A stretch of 64,000 nt of DNA from Lederbergia citrisecunda (GCF_018343695.1 NZ_JAGYPJ010000001.1:2901992-2965991), one strand, 5' to 3'. Positions 8,786-18,306 are shown, counted from the first letter of the stretch. Made by a program: numbers and translations. Notes: generated by a model from the letters alone, not told the origin.

Positions 8786-9490
8786 TTACCCTTTTACTAT
8801 TTTTAACATGCTGTTAGCATTTCGTTGAAATTCATAAGATACGTTAACTTCTTCTACAGAATATCCATTATCAGTAAGATAACCTATGAATTTCTCTAAA
8901 TGTTCATATCGTTTACCTTCCAAGTCCACTAAAGGGAAAATACGGATTTCCTCTTTCGTAACCCTCAATAACTCTTTAAGTGTTTCTATATGAAATTCAT
9001 AATCTAATCGATCAGCGTACATAAATAAAAAATGGGCAGAAAGAAGAATATCAAATTCTGCATCTGCAAATGGTAATGTAGGTAAAGTGACGGCTATATA
9101 CCTTTCACTCGATTCCCTCATATCATTAGAACAATCACTTAAAGCACTCAGACGATGTTTTTTAAGTTCTTCTACATCTTTGAAATAATCCCAAATATAA
9201 TTACTCTTGGCTTTTTGCATATGCTCCATCGCGTGTTCAACATCCTGAAGACCTTTATTTTTCAGCTCTTCAGCAGAGTGATAATAAGCAATGTCACATG
9301 CTGTTATGTCTAGACCTAATTTATTTCCGATAGCAGTAAAAGAACACGCACCTGATGGACAATCAAGTATTTTCTTTCCTTTCAGTGATTCTACCGAAAG
9401 AGAAAACATATCTAAATACTCTTCAAAAGTCCTACCAATGAAAACAATTCTATCTATATCTAACTTTAAACCTTGTTCGATTCTATGCAA
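8786..9490 (-). CDS. SAM-dependent methyltransferase-like protein
   Basis: 234 residues. Motif I reads ILDCPSGACSFT (near residue 42), a variant of the usual DxGxGxG loop with Pro-Ser-Gly, followed by ITACDIAYYHS as the acidic motif and LLSAHFLFMYADRL as the post-motif. This matches a Bacillus family annotated as class I methyltransferases. TTG start, with GGTGG about nine bases upstream. Not closely related to the methyltransferase at 7885. Function unknown. Confidence 0.78.
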   Translation of the reverse strand: MHRIEQGLKLDIDRIVFIGRTFEEYLDMFSLSVESLKGKKILDCPSGACSFTAIGNKLGLDITACDIAYYHSAEELKNKGLQDVEHAMEHMQKAKSNYIWDYFKDVEELKKHRLSALSDCSNDMRESSERYIAVTLPTLPFADAEFDILLSAHFLFMYADRLDYEFHIETLKELLRVTKEEIRIFPLVDLEGKRYEHLEKFIGYLTDNGYSVEEVNVSYEFQRNANSMLKIVKG

Positions 9491-9520
9491 TTAGGCTCAC
9501 CACCTATTGTTTTTCCCCAA

Positions 9521-10294
9521 TTAAAAAATGTAGGGTGATTTATTCATTTCCTTGACTCTATACCAGTAACGATAAATTTCCTTATAACCAATTTTTGAAT
9601 ACAATCTTAAAGCGGGTTTGTTATTCAAAACTACAGCGAGGTAACTGAATTTAGCTCCATTTTCTTTTCCCCATTTTAACAAGTTTAATATTAACTGTTC
9701 TCCAAATCCTTTATTCCTATAGTTCATATCAGTGACAATATCAAATAGCCCAATATATTCTCTTTCTATTATGCCGAGACCACAGGCAATCACATGTTCC
9801 TTATCGTAAAGAGAGATAAAACATTTTTTAGTTGCGATATTGGAAAGCATTTGAATCATCGTGTCTCTAGTACTCTCTTCAATATGACTCAATCTACAAA
9901 AATTCTCTATCCAATCAATATTAATATTCTCATCTAGGATTACAGAATGTAGAGTTGGTTCTTGGATACCCTCTAACTCTAAGGTCTGGACACTAGTATA
10001 ATCTATCAAAGTGTAGCCCTTTTCTTCTAAAATATCATCTAAATTTGCTGGGCTAACAAAAGGAGTCATTTTAAATGTAGTACGTAAATCATTCTTCGTA
10101 TAGATGCTCTCACATTCTTTTATTTTATGATTCAAATCCAAAGTTGAGGAATAGATCGGATTAATTGAATTGGCGCGTTTCGTATATCCTTTTGCAAATC
10201 TTAGTAACCATCCATCATACAGCAAAGTAGATAAAGGCTGCCAATTATTTAAAGATAGTTCTTCTATCATTTTATTATTTGTTGACCAAGCCAT
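9521..10294 (-). CDS. GNAT-family N-acetyltransferase
   Basis: 257 residues. The GNAT acetyl-CoA-binding motif NYRNKGFGEQLI sits around residue 200, within a C-terminal GNAT domain; the N-terminal ~140 residues form a second, more diverged region. Start is ATG 10294, nine bases after GGAG; a TTG five codons upstream has no site. The gene is separated from the methyltransferase downstream by 30 bases, so the two may be cotranscribed. Acetyl acceptor unknown. Confidence 0.86.
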   Translation of the reverse strand: MAWSTNNKMIEELSLNNWQPLSTLLYDGWLLRFAKGYTKRANSINPIYSSTLDLNHKIKECESIYTKNDLRTTFKMTPFVSPANLDDILEEKGYTLIDYTSVQTLELEGIQEPTLHSVILDENINIDWIENFCRLSHIEESTRDTMIQMLSNIATKKCFISLYDKEHVIACGLGIIEREYIGLFDIVTDMNYRNKGFGEQLILNLLKWGKENGAKFSYLAVVLNNKPALRLYSKIGYKEIYRYWYRVKEMNKSPYIF

Positions 10295-10667
10295 GGTTTC
10301 CAACTCCAATTTTTTGATTAAATAGTAATTCTATAAGAAATTGCTAATTCCTTCTTATATGAAAAAAGGAAACTAGTTATCCATGGTAAAGCACTTGTGT
10401 AAGGATAAACCAGTTCCAATTATTAGACTTAATAAAGCGCAGGGCATTGTGAAAAGGTATAAGTCCCGATACATCCAGAACTTTTACACACAAATAAAAA
10501 CGAAACAGCTATGAGATTAAGGTCTTCTTAACCATCTGGAGCAAATATTGAGGGAAGTGGTTGAAATTTGATATTGAGATAACAAAGTAGGTTAGTAAAT
10601 CTAATAGGGGTTAAATTGTTCCGGTAGAAAAATAATGGTATGAGGTAGTAAGAAAAGGTATCGATTT
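10295..10667. other. Intergenic region without recognised gene
   Basis: About 370 bases between the GNAT gene and the end of the oxalate decarboxylase gene. A 43-codon plus-strand frame (10383-10514) has no ribosome binding site and no recognised family; no strong hairpin was found. Confidence 0.4.
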
Positions 10668-11867
10668 TTACTCCAGTCCGGTTGTTTGCGAGATATCATT
10701 GTATTTGACGACAGGCCATTTCTCCTTTCGTAATGCGTTTATTAGCTCTGGACCTACATGCAAATGGTCTTGTACTAGCTCTTTTGGAGTAAGTGCCATC
10801 CATTGGTTCAATGACACGTCTGAAAAACGATTACTCTTGAACATCTCCAAAAACCATAAGCTTTGGCTACCTGTGTTTTGAATGTAATGCCCCATTGCAA
10901 AAGGTACATACCCTACATCACCAGCACGGTAATTAAAAGTTCGGGCTTTGCCACTCGCTGCGAATACCGTCATCCGCCCAGTTCCTGTTAGGTAATACTG
11001 CCACTCATCGTTATTAGGATGCCAATGCATTTCTCTCATACCACCAGGCTTGATTTCTACCAATGCAGCCGTGATTGTAGTCGAAATAGGGAAGTTAGTG
11101 GAATCAACTATTCGTACCGTACCTCCGGAAGTTACAATTGGCTCCTGGGCAAGTAGCCGATGTGTAAAGCTTTTGGGAACTGTACCGTAAGGATCTGATA
11201 CCTTCTGGCTCTCGAGTGGGCCAGGCACATTTGCTTGGAAAATGTAACGTTGTTTTGTAGGGATGCGTGCAAAGGAGCTTTCAGGCACACCAAAATTTGC
11301 AGCAAGCACATCCTTTGGTGTGTGAGCGAACCAATCGGTAATAGTGAAGGTGTCTAACTCAGAGAAGCTGCCGTCATCGAAGACGAGTAGAAATTCACAG
11401 CCTTCCTCCAGTCCTTGAATCGAATGTGGAATTCCGGCAGGAAAGAACCACAAATCCCCCGCACCGACATCGGCTATAAAGTTGCGGCCATCTTGGTCGA
11501 CTGAAGTAATTCGTGCACTACCCCATATCATGTAAGCCCATTCTGCTTGCTTATGCCAATGTAACTCACGCACACCACCAGACGTCAGCCGCATGTTCAC
11601 CCCCGCAAGCGTGGTTGCAATGGGGAGTTCTCTAACCGTTACTTCCCGCGACCAACCGCCGTGATTTAGCTGCATATGGGTATCCGAAAAAGAGAATTTT
11701 AAATTGGGGATCGTCCCAGCATCGGTAATCGGTGGAACTAGCATGTCGGGATTCTCAAGGTCCCTCATGATATCTCGAGGACCAAGATCGGTCGCTCCGG
11801 CACCATCATCCCTTATTGGATGGGGTACATTTTCAAATGAGGCTTGATTCCTAATAGGTTTCTTCAT
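10668..11867 (-). CDS. oxdC: Bicupin oxalate decarboxylase (OxdC/OxdD type)
   Basis: 399 residues with two cupin domains, as in Bacillus OxdC (about 385). Each cupin holds a full Mn site: His103, His105, Glu109, His148 in the first and His281, His283, Glu288, His327 in the second. Reaction expected: oxalate to formate plus CO2, Mn-dependent. The catalytic lid over the N-terminal site reads S-E-L-D-T at 169-173 where B. subtilis OxdC has S-E-N-S-T; the key Glu is kept but two lid residues differ. No signal peptide. Single-gene unit. Confidence 0.87.
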   Translation of the reverse strand: MKKPIRNQASFENVPHPIRDDGAGATDLGPRDIMRDLENPDMLVPPITDAGTIPNLKFSFSDTHMQLNHGGWSREVTVRELPIATTLAGVNMRLTSGGVRELHWHKQAEWAYMIWGSARITSVDQDGRNFIADVGAGDLWFFPAGIPHSIQGLEEGCEFLLVFDDGSFSELDTFTITDWFAHTPKDVLAANFGVPESSFARIPTKQRYIFQANVPGPLESQKVSDPYGTVPKSFTHRLLAQEPIVTSGGTVRIVDSTNFPISTTITAALVEIKPGGMREMHWHPNNDEWQYYLTGTGRMTVFAASGKARTFNYRAGDVGYVPFAMGHYIQNTGSQSLWFLEMFKSNRFSDVSLNQWMALTPKELVQDHLHVGPELINALRKEKWPVVKYNDISQTTGLE

Positions 11868-12080
11868 AAAAATGCTCCCTTCACTTGTATTGTTCGAGAG
11901 AGAATTACAGTAATTTATAACTCATACCTCATAGGTTTTTACACCTAATCTATATATCTTTTTCCGCTCTTTAACTGGTGACGAAGTACAATTCTTCTCT
12001 TACCAGAAAGCAAAATGATAATGAGCCCAATCAAAAAACAGGTACTTTTTTTATAATATTAAAAAGGAGTTCGATGACAA

Positions 12081-12266
12081 ATGATCTTCACTCTTTATTT
12101 CATTATCGGGATATTGATCAGTACATCGATTTATGTGGTCGCAGACTTCCGCCCCATGTTTCTTTTTCTAATATTGTTCATTGCTTGGTTACCTCTAGTA
12201 TGCGTTGGGATGACGATAGCACCATTTATAGATGTAGAAGATATTTCCAATAAGCTAAACACATGA
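12081..12266 (+). CDS. Small two-helix membrane protein, unknown
   Basis: 61 residues, hydrophobic over about 3-20 and 27-48, ending in a polar tail. An AAAAAGGAG site lies 11 bases before the ATG, slightly far. A frame starting at 12074 fits the site spacing better but encodes a non-hydrophobic sequence that looks like a shadow. The 3' end overlaps the convergent MraY-like gene by 41 bases. Not a family I recognise; coding status uncertain. Confidence 0.45.
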   Translation: MIFTLYFIIGILISTSIYVVADFRPMFLFLILFIAWLPLVCVGMTIAPFIDVEDISNKLNT

Positions 12267-13182
12267 AAGTACCAATCCAAGATACACATCCAAAAACCGC
12301 AACAATCGTAGTTTCTGACCACCCGTATTTTAAGGAAAAATGATAATGGATCGGTGTCATTCTGAAAATTCGCTTCCGTGTAAGTTTAAACGATGAAACT
12401 TGTAATATAACTGACAGCTGTTCTGCAAAATATATTAAAAATAAAATCGGAATCAATATTTCCACTTTCTCAAGAACAGCAAGAAATGACAAGGATCCCC
12501 CTATGGCCAATGAACCTGTGTCCCCCATAAAAGCTTTTGCCGGATAAATATTATATATTAGAAAGCCAAGCAAACACCCGATCATGATTAAACAAAAAAG
12601 TTGTACCTCTACCCTTTCTGAAATCATAAAAAAGAAAAAGTAGGTAGGAATGGCTACGACTCCTAAAAGTCCATCCAACCCGTCAGTAAAGTTAATTGCA
12701 TTTGCGGAACCTACGACAAATAAAGTGATAAAAACAACATAAAAGATAATCGGAAGTTCAATGATCATGTTTTTGTAAATATGAATCGTAGTATCTATCC
12801 CTAATTCATTGATCACGTAAAATAATAAAACACCCGTAAAAGCAAATTGAAAAACAAGTTTTGTCTTACCTGATACCCCTCCTGGATCTTGCCGGGAAGC
12901 TTTCCAAAAATCATCTAAAAATCCAACAAAACTAAACAGGATATATGTAATTGCTAAGAAAAACATTAATGGGGTCGGGGAATAAAGAGTGGCCATTATG
13001 ACACCGACAAAAAGAATCATTCCGAACATTAATGGAGTACCTTTTTTTAACTGATGATCGGAAGGAAGTTCTTTTCTTATCGGTTGAATAAGTCTAAATT
13101 TCTTTAAAACAGCAATCAGTATTGGGGATAAAGCCGCGACGACTACAAAAGAAATCATCGCTGGTATTATTTGATCACTCAC
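12226..13182 (-). CDS. MraY-like phospho-N-acetylmuramoyl-pentapeptide transferase paralogue
   Basis: 318-residue polytopic protein with about ten membrane segments, the size of MraY. Visible MraY signatures: KKGTP (47-50), DD at 90-91, NFTDGLDG (164-171), FMGDTGS (218-224) and PIHYHF at 277-282 where MraY has PIHHHF. These are the Mg and UDP-MurNAc-pentapeptide/undecaprenyl-phosphate binding loops of the PNPT superfamily. It lies far from any division/cell-wall cluster and is monocistronic, so it is probably a second copy beside the housekeeping mraY. Substrate could be another UDP-aminosugar. Confidence 0.82.
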   Translation of the reverse strand: MSDQIIPAMISFVVVAALSPILIAVLKKFRLIQPIRKELPSDHQLKKGTPLMFGMILFVGVIMATLYSPTPLMFFLAITYILFSFVGFLDDFWKASRQDPGGVSGKTKLVFQFAFTGVLLFYVINELGIDTTIHIYKNMIIELPIIFYVVFITLFVVGSANAINFTDGLDGLLGVVAIPTYFFFFMISERVEVQLFCLIMIGCLLGFLIYNIYPAKAFMGDTGSLAIGGSLSFLAVLEKVEILIPILFLIYFAEQLSVILQVSSFKLTRKRIFRMTPIHYHFSLKYGWSETTIVAVFGCVSWIGTFMCLAYWKYLLHL

Positions 13183-13679
13183 TATTTAGTAACTCCTTTT
13201 CTAGTAATCTTCACGTTTAATTTTTTTATTCATTACTCTTTTTAGCCAAATACAATTATTAATATTACGTATAAAGGATGTTGGTATGCCCCCCAAATAG
13301 GAAGGACCAAGAAAAAATCATGTCAGTCTCTAACAACCTTCTGTGAATAATGTGGATAATTCCCTAATTGTTTTGTACAACTAAAAAGAGTACAGTCCTA
13401 TTTATATTCAACATTTTTAAGAATAGTTACAGTTGATGTTTGATTGCAGCAAGTATGTCTCTCCACCAAGAATGAGTTAAAAGAATAATTTGTAACGATA
13501 ATTTTAACGCCTCTGTGAAACGTATTTATCCATCATGAATTCACATAATATAAATTCCCTTTAATAAACGACTTATAATAGTGATTAAAAAGTTACAAAA
13601 TAATGCCTTACATTTGTTAACTATGTATTGCACACTAAATCATTAATAAGAATCTTGAAATCTACAAATAAGATGTTAC
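13183..13679. other. Long upstream region of the MraY paralogue
   Basis: About 500 bases with no gene. The notable content is the pair of DnaA boxes at 13342-13359. The rest is AT-rich with no strong terminator or recognised riboswitch. Confidence 0.5.
13342..13359 (-). promoter_or_regulatory. Two abutting DnaA boxes
   Basis: TTATCCACA (13351-13359) and TTATTCACA (13342-13350) on the minus strand, directly adjacent; both match TTATNCACA and one is the perfect consensus. They lie 160 bases upstream of the MraY-like gene start. A pair suggests possible DnaA-dependent regulation or titration; no AT-rich unwinding cluster or dnaA/dnaN gene is nearby, so not an origin. Confidence 0.55.
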
Positions 13680-14225
13680 TTATCGATTTAGTTTATTAAG
13701 TAAAATCTCCTTATGAGCTTTAGAAAGTTTCATCAACTCAAAGTGATCATTTGAAATCAACGTATATAATTTATTTGCTTCTCTCCAAGCAATGTTGTAT
13801 TGTAACGCATCAATAATTCCCCTCGATAATGCCTCTTCCAGTTCATCTGCATCTTTCTTTATTACTTCACCCGTTGGCAATATAATAATATCTAAAAATA
13901 GATCGTCCATCCAAGGGACATTATTTTCAATCCCACATTCTAAACATATATCAACATACCATTGGACAATGTTCCCTTGAGAATCAAACATCGTCGTTAA
14001 AGAATGATGTGCTTCAATAGGAAAATGCTGAAGCCATATGTACCCATCATCGGCTATACATACTTTTTTTCCGTCATAGTTAACATACAATGGATCTCTA
14101 ACCTCTTGAATTTCTAGTAAAGTAACATACCCTTTAAACTTATCTGTATCAAGAAATGTATGAATATATCTCCTTTTACGCACTCGCCTCCATTCTGAAC
14201 GATCACCATATTTCCGTTTTAACAA
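13680..14225 (-). CDS. DUF402 protein, nucleoside tri/diphosphate phosphatase-like
   Basis: 181 residues of the DUF402 family, whose studied members (Ntdp/FAU-1 fold) hydrolyse nucleoside di- and triphosphates. Core WYVDIC...DLFLDIIILPTGEV...DADELEEAL is present at about residues 88-138. Start is TTG, six bases after AAGGAGG. Stands alone between two long gaps. Biochemical activity is inferred only from the family. Confidence 0.82.
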   Translation of the reverse strand: MLKRKYGDRSEWRRVRKRRYIHTFLDTDKFKGYVTLLEIQEVRDPLYVNYDGKKVCIADDGYIWLQHFPIEAHHSLTTMFDSQGNIVQWYVDICLECGIENNVPWMDDLFLDIIILPTGEVIKKDADELEEALSRGIIDALQYNIAWREANKLYTLISNDHFELMKLSKAHKEILLNKLNR

Positions 14226-14403
14226 TTCGATCCTCCTTATTGTTTTAAATTAACAATCCATTATTTTATCGGTAAATAATTTATAGTTATCCGTTTATTA
14301 CTATTCAAAATGTATTATTACGACTTCGATTCAATAAAGTTTGCTTCTATCTTTATGAAAACCTCTATAGAAGTCTTTTAATAAACGAATAACCCAGCAT
14401 GAA

Positions 14404-14781
14404 TTAGATTACTTCCTGTGTGTATATTCTTTTATGAGGGATTACACCTCTTACACCGCCAGTTGGTTCATCCATATCATTTCTATATCTAGGAATTATA
14501 TGAATATGACAATGGAAAATGGTTTGCCCTGCCACTTCTCCACAATTAACCCCAATGTTATATCCTTCTGGCCTATATATTGAATCTATCAACATTTTAC
14601 TCCTCATAATCAGTTCATCTATTGAATGTTTTTCTTCGGACTTTAAACTAAAATAATCATTACAATGTCTCTTTGGAACTATTAATATATGCCCCTGATT
14701 AACAGGAAATTTATCATAAAAACATTTTGCTAACTCATTTTCAAAAATCACATTCTCTATTTCGCAAAAAATACACGGCAA
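14404..14781 (-). CDS. HIT-family hydrolase
   Basis: 125 residues. The histidine triad HCHIHIIPR is present near residue 89, and the N-terminal PCIFCEI holds the usual Cys pair. Members hydrolyse dinucleoside polyphosphates or adenylated compounds. I start it at TTG 14781, six bases after GGGGTG, giving the typical MPCIFC opening; the frame extends three codons to a GTG lacking proper spacing. Substrate not defined. Confidence 0.85.
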   Translation of the reverse strand: MPCIFCEIENVIFENELAKCFYDKFPVNQGHILIVPKRHCNDYFSLKSEEKHSIDELIMRSKMLIDSIYRPEGYNIGVNCGEVAGQTIFHCHIHIIPRYRNDMDEPTGGVRGVIPHKRIYTQEVI

Positions 14782-14884
14782 ATAAAACACCCCAAATCTA
14801 TTAATTGAAATTACCTAATTTCCGATGATTCTCTTCAATTAATATAACCTACACTCCTAAAAATTGGTATTTAAACCATATTAA

Positions 14885-15121
14885 TCATAGGCTCTTAATT
14901 CCAAATACTAATTTGATTTTGATGCGGTTCTTTTTTGCCTTTTTGAACCCATCTTTTGTGTCTAAGATAAAAACAGTTTTTCCTATCCAGACCCTTATAT
15001 AAAAAGATTGTATTTTAATAGGCCTTACTATTCCTTTTTCTTCTAATTCAGTACCATCACTTAATTCTGTTTCCGTCCTTATTAACCACTTATTTCCCAC
15101 TCCAAATTCAATAAATTTCAA
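14885..15121 (-). CDS. DUF3977 family protein
   Basis: 78-residue small basic protein starting MKFIEFGVGNKWLIRTE, with WIGKTVFILD near residue 45, matching DUF3977 of Bacillus. TTG start after AAGGGG with eight-base spacing. No membrane segment or signal. Function unknown; the family occurs as single small genes. Confidence 0.8.
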   Translation of the reverse strand: MKFIEFGVGNKWLIRTETELSDGTELEEKGIVRPIKIQSFYIRVWIGKTVFILDTKDGFKKAKKNRIKIKLVFGIKSL

Positions 15122-15207
15122 ATCTGTATCCCCTTACAATTAGACCTACACTGTTTATTTTTTTATTTTTGACTAGCTGAAATAAGTAATCAATTGTAGT
15201 TATATGT

Positions 15208-15915
15208 TCATTTAACTTTTTTCACTGCAAATGTAATCGCATTCGTTTTTAATAAGACGGGGCGTTGCTTACGCTTTATTGTATATTTCAATGGTTTTAC
15301 TAGAACCTTTATGACTTCCCAGCCCTTATATGCTTCGTTTAATTTATTCATCATCTCTTCCGTTGATAAGTTTATTTCCATGAGCGGGAATAAGCTCTCG
15401 TTCGTATCTAAATCAATTTCTTCCACCTCTGAATTTACGATAATGCAATTTATCCCCTTGTCCTTTGTTCCTTCTACCATTTGATGGATCACTTTTTCAA
15501 AAACAGACTCGGAATCAACATGTTCCAAACTTGATACAGCAACGATGAAATCATAATTATTGGGAGTTATTGAAAAGGTTCCTATATCTGCTTGTTCACT
15601 TTGAATCATTTCGTCTACATCATGTTCTTCACTATATTGTTTTAGTTTTTGTAAAGCAGACTCAAGCAAATCCACACAAACTATTTTGCCTCCTTTTTCT
15701 TTTAATAACTGGGCGATTGGAATGCTATTTCTTCCAACCTCCGATCCCAAATCAAGGATATTAAGATTGTTTTTTTCCTCTAATAACGGGATCATTTCCA
15801 TGACTGTCATCACAGGTTTATGCAACCAAGAGCCTTCCTCAAACAATTTATAATTATCATAACAATAGTCATGATATTCTTTTTCCTCTTTTCGTATATA
15901 GTCGATTCTGTTCAT
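15208..15915 (-). CDS. Class I SAM-dependent methyltransferase
   Basis: 235 residues. Motif I ILDLGSEVGRNS near residue 54, acidic motif IVCVDLLES near 78 and post-motif FIVAVSSLEHVDS are those of a class I methyltransferase, with a slightly unusual SEVG in place of GCGxG. Start is ATG 15915 after AAAGGTG. Divergent from the HD-domain gene with only about 80 bases between them. Acceptor unknown. Confidence 0.83.
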   Translation of the reverse strand: MNRIDYIRKEEKEYHDYCYDNYKLFEEGSWLHKPVMTVMEMIPLLEEKNNLNILDLGSEVGRNSIPIAQLLKEKGGKIVCVDLLESALQKLKQYSEEHDVDEMIQSEQADIGTFSITPNNYDFIVAVSSLEHVDSESVFEKVIHQMVEGTKDKGINCIIVNSEVEEIDLDTNESLFPLMEINLSTEEMMNKLNEAYKGWEVIKVLVKPLKYTIKRKQRPVLLKTNAITFAVKKVK

Positions 15916-15994
15916 GACTATCACCTTTCAGCATTTTGAGATCAACCTAGATATCTATGTTATGATTACATAATAGGATATGGAGTTGATAAAA

Positions 15995-16951
15995 ATGGCA
16001 TTCTTTTATTTAAATGAACCTTTATACCCTCAAATGCAAATGACTGATATAGAATATGAATTATTCCATACAAGTTATGTGCGGAGACTAAAATATCTAG
16101 CCCATTTTGGTGCTGCCTTCCTTGTCACTCCTGTTGTCCATTCAAGATTTGAGCATACATTAGGAGTATGGAAGCTGGCTTGTTATTTTTTTCCTGAAGA
16201 CTACATACTAAGAATTGCTGCTATATTACATGACATCGGGCATCTACCTTTTTCGCATGCAGTGGAAGAAAATCTTGGATTTAACCATCATCATTTTACT
16301 GAAAAGTATATTAGCAGCTTTGAAATCAAAAATATCTTATCCAAATATGGATATTATACAGATGAGATTATTGCATACTTAGACAGCTCCTCGCCTTTAA
16401 CAGGATATGATAATGTACTTGGTCTTGATCATTTAGATAGTTTCTTTCGAGATACTTATATGGCAGGTTTTGCACGCAACTTACCGCGTGATGTATTAGA
16501 AAAGTTATCGTGTTGCGAAAAAGGAATTGTAACTGATGAAGAAACGGCTATGTATCTTCTAGAATTAATTACTGTGGATCATGAACTCTTCCTATCTCCT
16601 CATTTATTGGCAGTGGATAAGATACTTTCAGAAGCAATCCGACTTCATTCAAAAGAAATGGGAACTCCACTTTCAGATTTTGTTTTGTTAACTGACCATG
16701 AGATAATAACCATGCTACGTCAATCATCATCAGAAAGAGCGAAAAAATTAATTGAGCTTCTTTTATTTAGACCACAAAATATAAAAGTTGAAGAAACTTT
16801 CTCAGAACATACTGCCCTGAAACTAGAGGTACGAAAGGTTTACCAAAAAAGCCCATTAGTTAATGGAAAACCGATACTTGAATCATCAAAGTGTAATGAT
16901 ATTAGGAAGCGGTTGCAAGCTTTGAAAAAGGTATATTATATTTATGAATAG
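15995..16951 (+). CDS. HD-domain phosphohydrolase
   Basis: 318 residues. Metal-binding residues of the HD superfamily: RFEHT (His54), HD at 79-80 followed by IGHLPFSHA, and a later D in GLDHLDSF. This layout is that of YdhJ/YwfO and SAMHD1/dGTPase-type proteins that act on nucleotides. Start is ATG 15995 with GGAG nine bases upstream; the earlier in-frame ATG at 15980 has the site too close. Likely cytoplasmic nucleotide phosphohydrolase; substrate not proven. Confidence 0.86.
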   Translation: MAFFYLNEPLYPQMQMTDIEYELFHTSYVRRLKYLAHFGAAFLVTPVVHSRFEHTLGVWKLACYFFPEDYILRIAAILHDIGHLPFSHAVEENLGFNHHHFTEKYISSFEIKNILSKYGYYTDEIIAYLDSSSPLTGYDNVLGLDHLDSFFRDTYMAGFARNLPRDVLEKLSCCEKGIVTDEETAMYLLELITVDHELFLSPHLLAVDKILSEAIRLHSKEMGTPLSDFVLLTDHEIITMLRQSSSERAKKLIELLLFRPQNIKVEETFSEHTALKLEVRKVYQKSPLVNGKPILESSKCNDIRKRLQALKKVYYIYE

Positions 16952-17035
16952 CTTATTAACATACAATTTTAATACTAGTATAAAATAATGCTATTCATTT
17001 TTTTCTACTTATTTACCAATTTCGTGGTTCTACGA

Positions 17036-17491
17036 TCAATCTAAATTTATACAATAATAAAGGTCTGATCCTACTCTTTCTATGAGAGAAAAGCTGTTCT
17101 TTTCATAAAGCTTGATCGCCGACTTTTGCTTCACTGTCGTATCTAAAATAACTTTCTTGTATCCTTTCGTTTTTGCGTCCAATATTGCCAAGTCTAATAA
17201 CCTTTGTCCTAAACCCTTTCCGCGATATTCTGGATATAAGTACATTCTTTTTATTTCTGCCACTTTATCACCCTTTGTTTTCCTAATAGCAATGCACCCT
17301 ATCACGTTTCTATTATGTAATGCTACCCAAAAACCTCCACCCTCAAGAAAATACTCTTGTTGAATTTCATCTAAATCATAGTCCAATCTTGTATCATATG
17401 AAAATCCGAATTCTGTATGTACCGTAAGAACCATTTCTTTTACTGCTGCTGCATGCTCATCCCTAAAGTGTACTATCTCGATTTCCTCCAT
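17036..17491 (-). CDS. GNAT-family N-acetyltransferase
   Basis: 151 residues, one GNAT domain: IKRMYLYPEYRGKGLGQRLLDLA near residue 82 is the acetyl-CoA loop, followed by KVILDTTVKQKSAIKLYEKNSF. ATG start after GGGGGA. Convergent with the HD gene and just downstream of a Nudix gene (46-base gap), so possibly cotranscribed with it. Substrate unknown. Confidence 0.88.
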   Translation of the reverse strand: MEEIEIVHFRDEHAAAVKEMVLTVHTEFGFSYDTRLDYDLDEIQQEYFLEGGGFWVALHNRNVIGCIAIRKTKGDKVAEIKRMYLYPEYRGKGLGQRLLDLAILDAKTKGYKKVILDTTVKQKSAIKLYEKNSFSLIERVGSDLYYCINLD

Positions 17492-17536
17492 ACAAAAGTC
17501 CCCCTGAATTTAAAAAAGCCAAGTCAAAAACGTTCA

Positions 17537-17983
17537 TCATACATAATCAAATATATGGATATCAACTCCATCTATGTAGCCTATTTCTTCCTTATCATCC
17601 CATAGCTTTATTTCAGATGTTTCTTCATTGTTTTTAAAAGATTGAAGTTTATCTACCTCCGCGAAGTAGATTGGGTTATATTTTATATGACCGAACTTAG
17701 TGTCCTGGACTTTCAATAAACCCTTAAATTCCATATCTCTAACTAGTTGCCCAGTTTCTTCATACAGTTCTCTTATTGCACATTCTTTTGGTGACTCGTT
17801 ACCCTCTCTTTTACCAGCAGGTACTTCCCATTGTTTTCTCCAAACGTTGTAACAAAGAAGGTGCTTTCCTTCACATTTAATAACGGCAAACGAGCCGGCT
17901 AGTGGCTGATACTTATGTACATCATTTTCTTTGGCATGTATAAATTCTAGAAACTGAAAACCATTATTTTTAAGGGATATCAC
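17537..17983 (-). CDS. Nudix hydrolase
   Basis: 148 residues. Nudix box GKREGNESPKECAIRELYEETG starting near residue 54. GTG start at 17983, six bases after GAGGTG; a GTG three codons upstream is too close to that site. Third Nudix gene in the window. The NVWRKQWEVPAGK lead-in is typical of Nudix enzymes with nucleotide substrates. Specificity unknown. Confidence 0.85.
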   Translation of the reverse strand: MISLKNNGFQFLEFIHAKENDVHKYQPLAGSFAVIKCEGKHLLCYNVWRKQWEVPAGKREGNESPKECAIRELYEETGQLVRDMEFKGLLKVQDTKFGHIKYNPIYFAEVDKLQSFKNNEETSEIKLWDDKEEIGYIDGVDIHIFDYV

Positions 17984-18208
17984 ATGAAGCACCTCACAAT
18001 TTAAGGTCGCTATAAACTATATTTCTGTTTGCTATTGAAGAATACCTTCTATTTTTTGAAAACGTAATATGATTCTCGTTGGAATAGAATATGAATGAGT
18101 CGGTAGTTTTTAAAGAAGGCTCGTAGATTGGTATGCCAGTAGGGAAAAACATATGGGGTCGCTCTGATTTGGAAGGAAAGTATTATTATCCTTTTCAACA
18201 TTGTAAAC

Positions 18209-18243
18209 AAACCCCACCGATTTCAATTTCAACTGTGGGGTTT
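18209..18243 (-). terminator. Terminator of the SDR-QueA-like-VOC operon
   Basis: Perfect AAACCCCAC/GTGGGGTTT stem with a long loop, followed on the minus strand by GTTTAC. It is about 60 bases downstream of the VOC stop. Confidence 0.6.
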
Positions 18244-18283
18244 ATGTTTCTCTCCGAAATAGTGTAAATACAATTATTCGCAT

Positions 18284-18298
18284 TGGTGTCAGGCACCA
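18284..18298. repeat. TGGTGTCAGGCACCA short palindrome
   Basis: Imperfect 15-base palindrome (TGGTG/CACCA arms) right after the VOC gene end. Its reverse complement contains GTGCCTGACACC, a motif I know as dispersed in Bacilli and Clostridia. Only one copy is visible here. Confidence 0.5.
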
Positions 18299-18306
18299 TT
18301 CCCATT

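Larger units (their letters stand above)
17984..18306. other. Intergenic region with a hairpin and a short palindrome
   Basis: About 320 bases holding the hairpin at 18209-18243 and TGGTGTCAGGCACCA at 18284-18298, both given separately. A 42-codon plus-strand frame near 18133 has no good ribosome binding site and is not called. Confidence 0.5.

Noticed and set aside
10383-10514. 43-codon plus-strand frame with a plausible-looking basic sequence
   Set aside because: No ribosome binding site or recognised family.
11978-12253. Open frame of 91 codons on the plus strand
   Set aside because: Overlaps the hydrophobic 61-codon frame; composition is not protein-like and its early part has no ribosome binding site.
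13342-13359. Possible replication origin
   Set aside because: Only two boxes, no dnaA/dnaN neighbours, no unwinding region.
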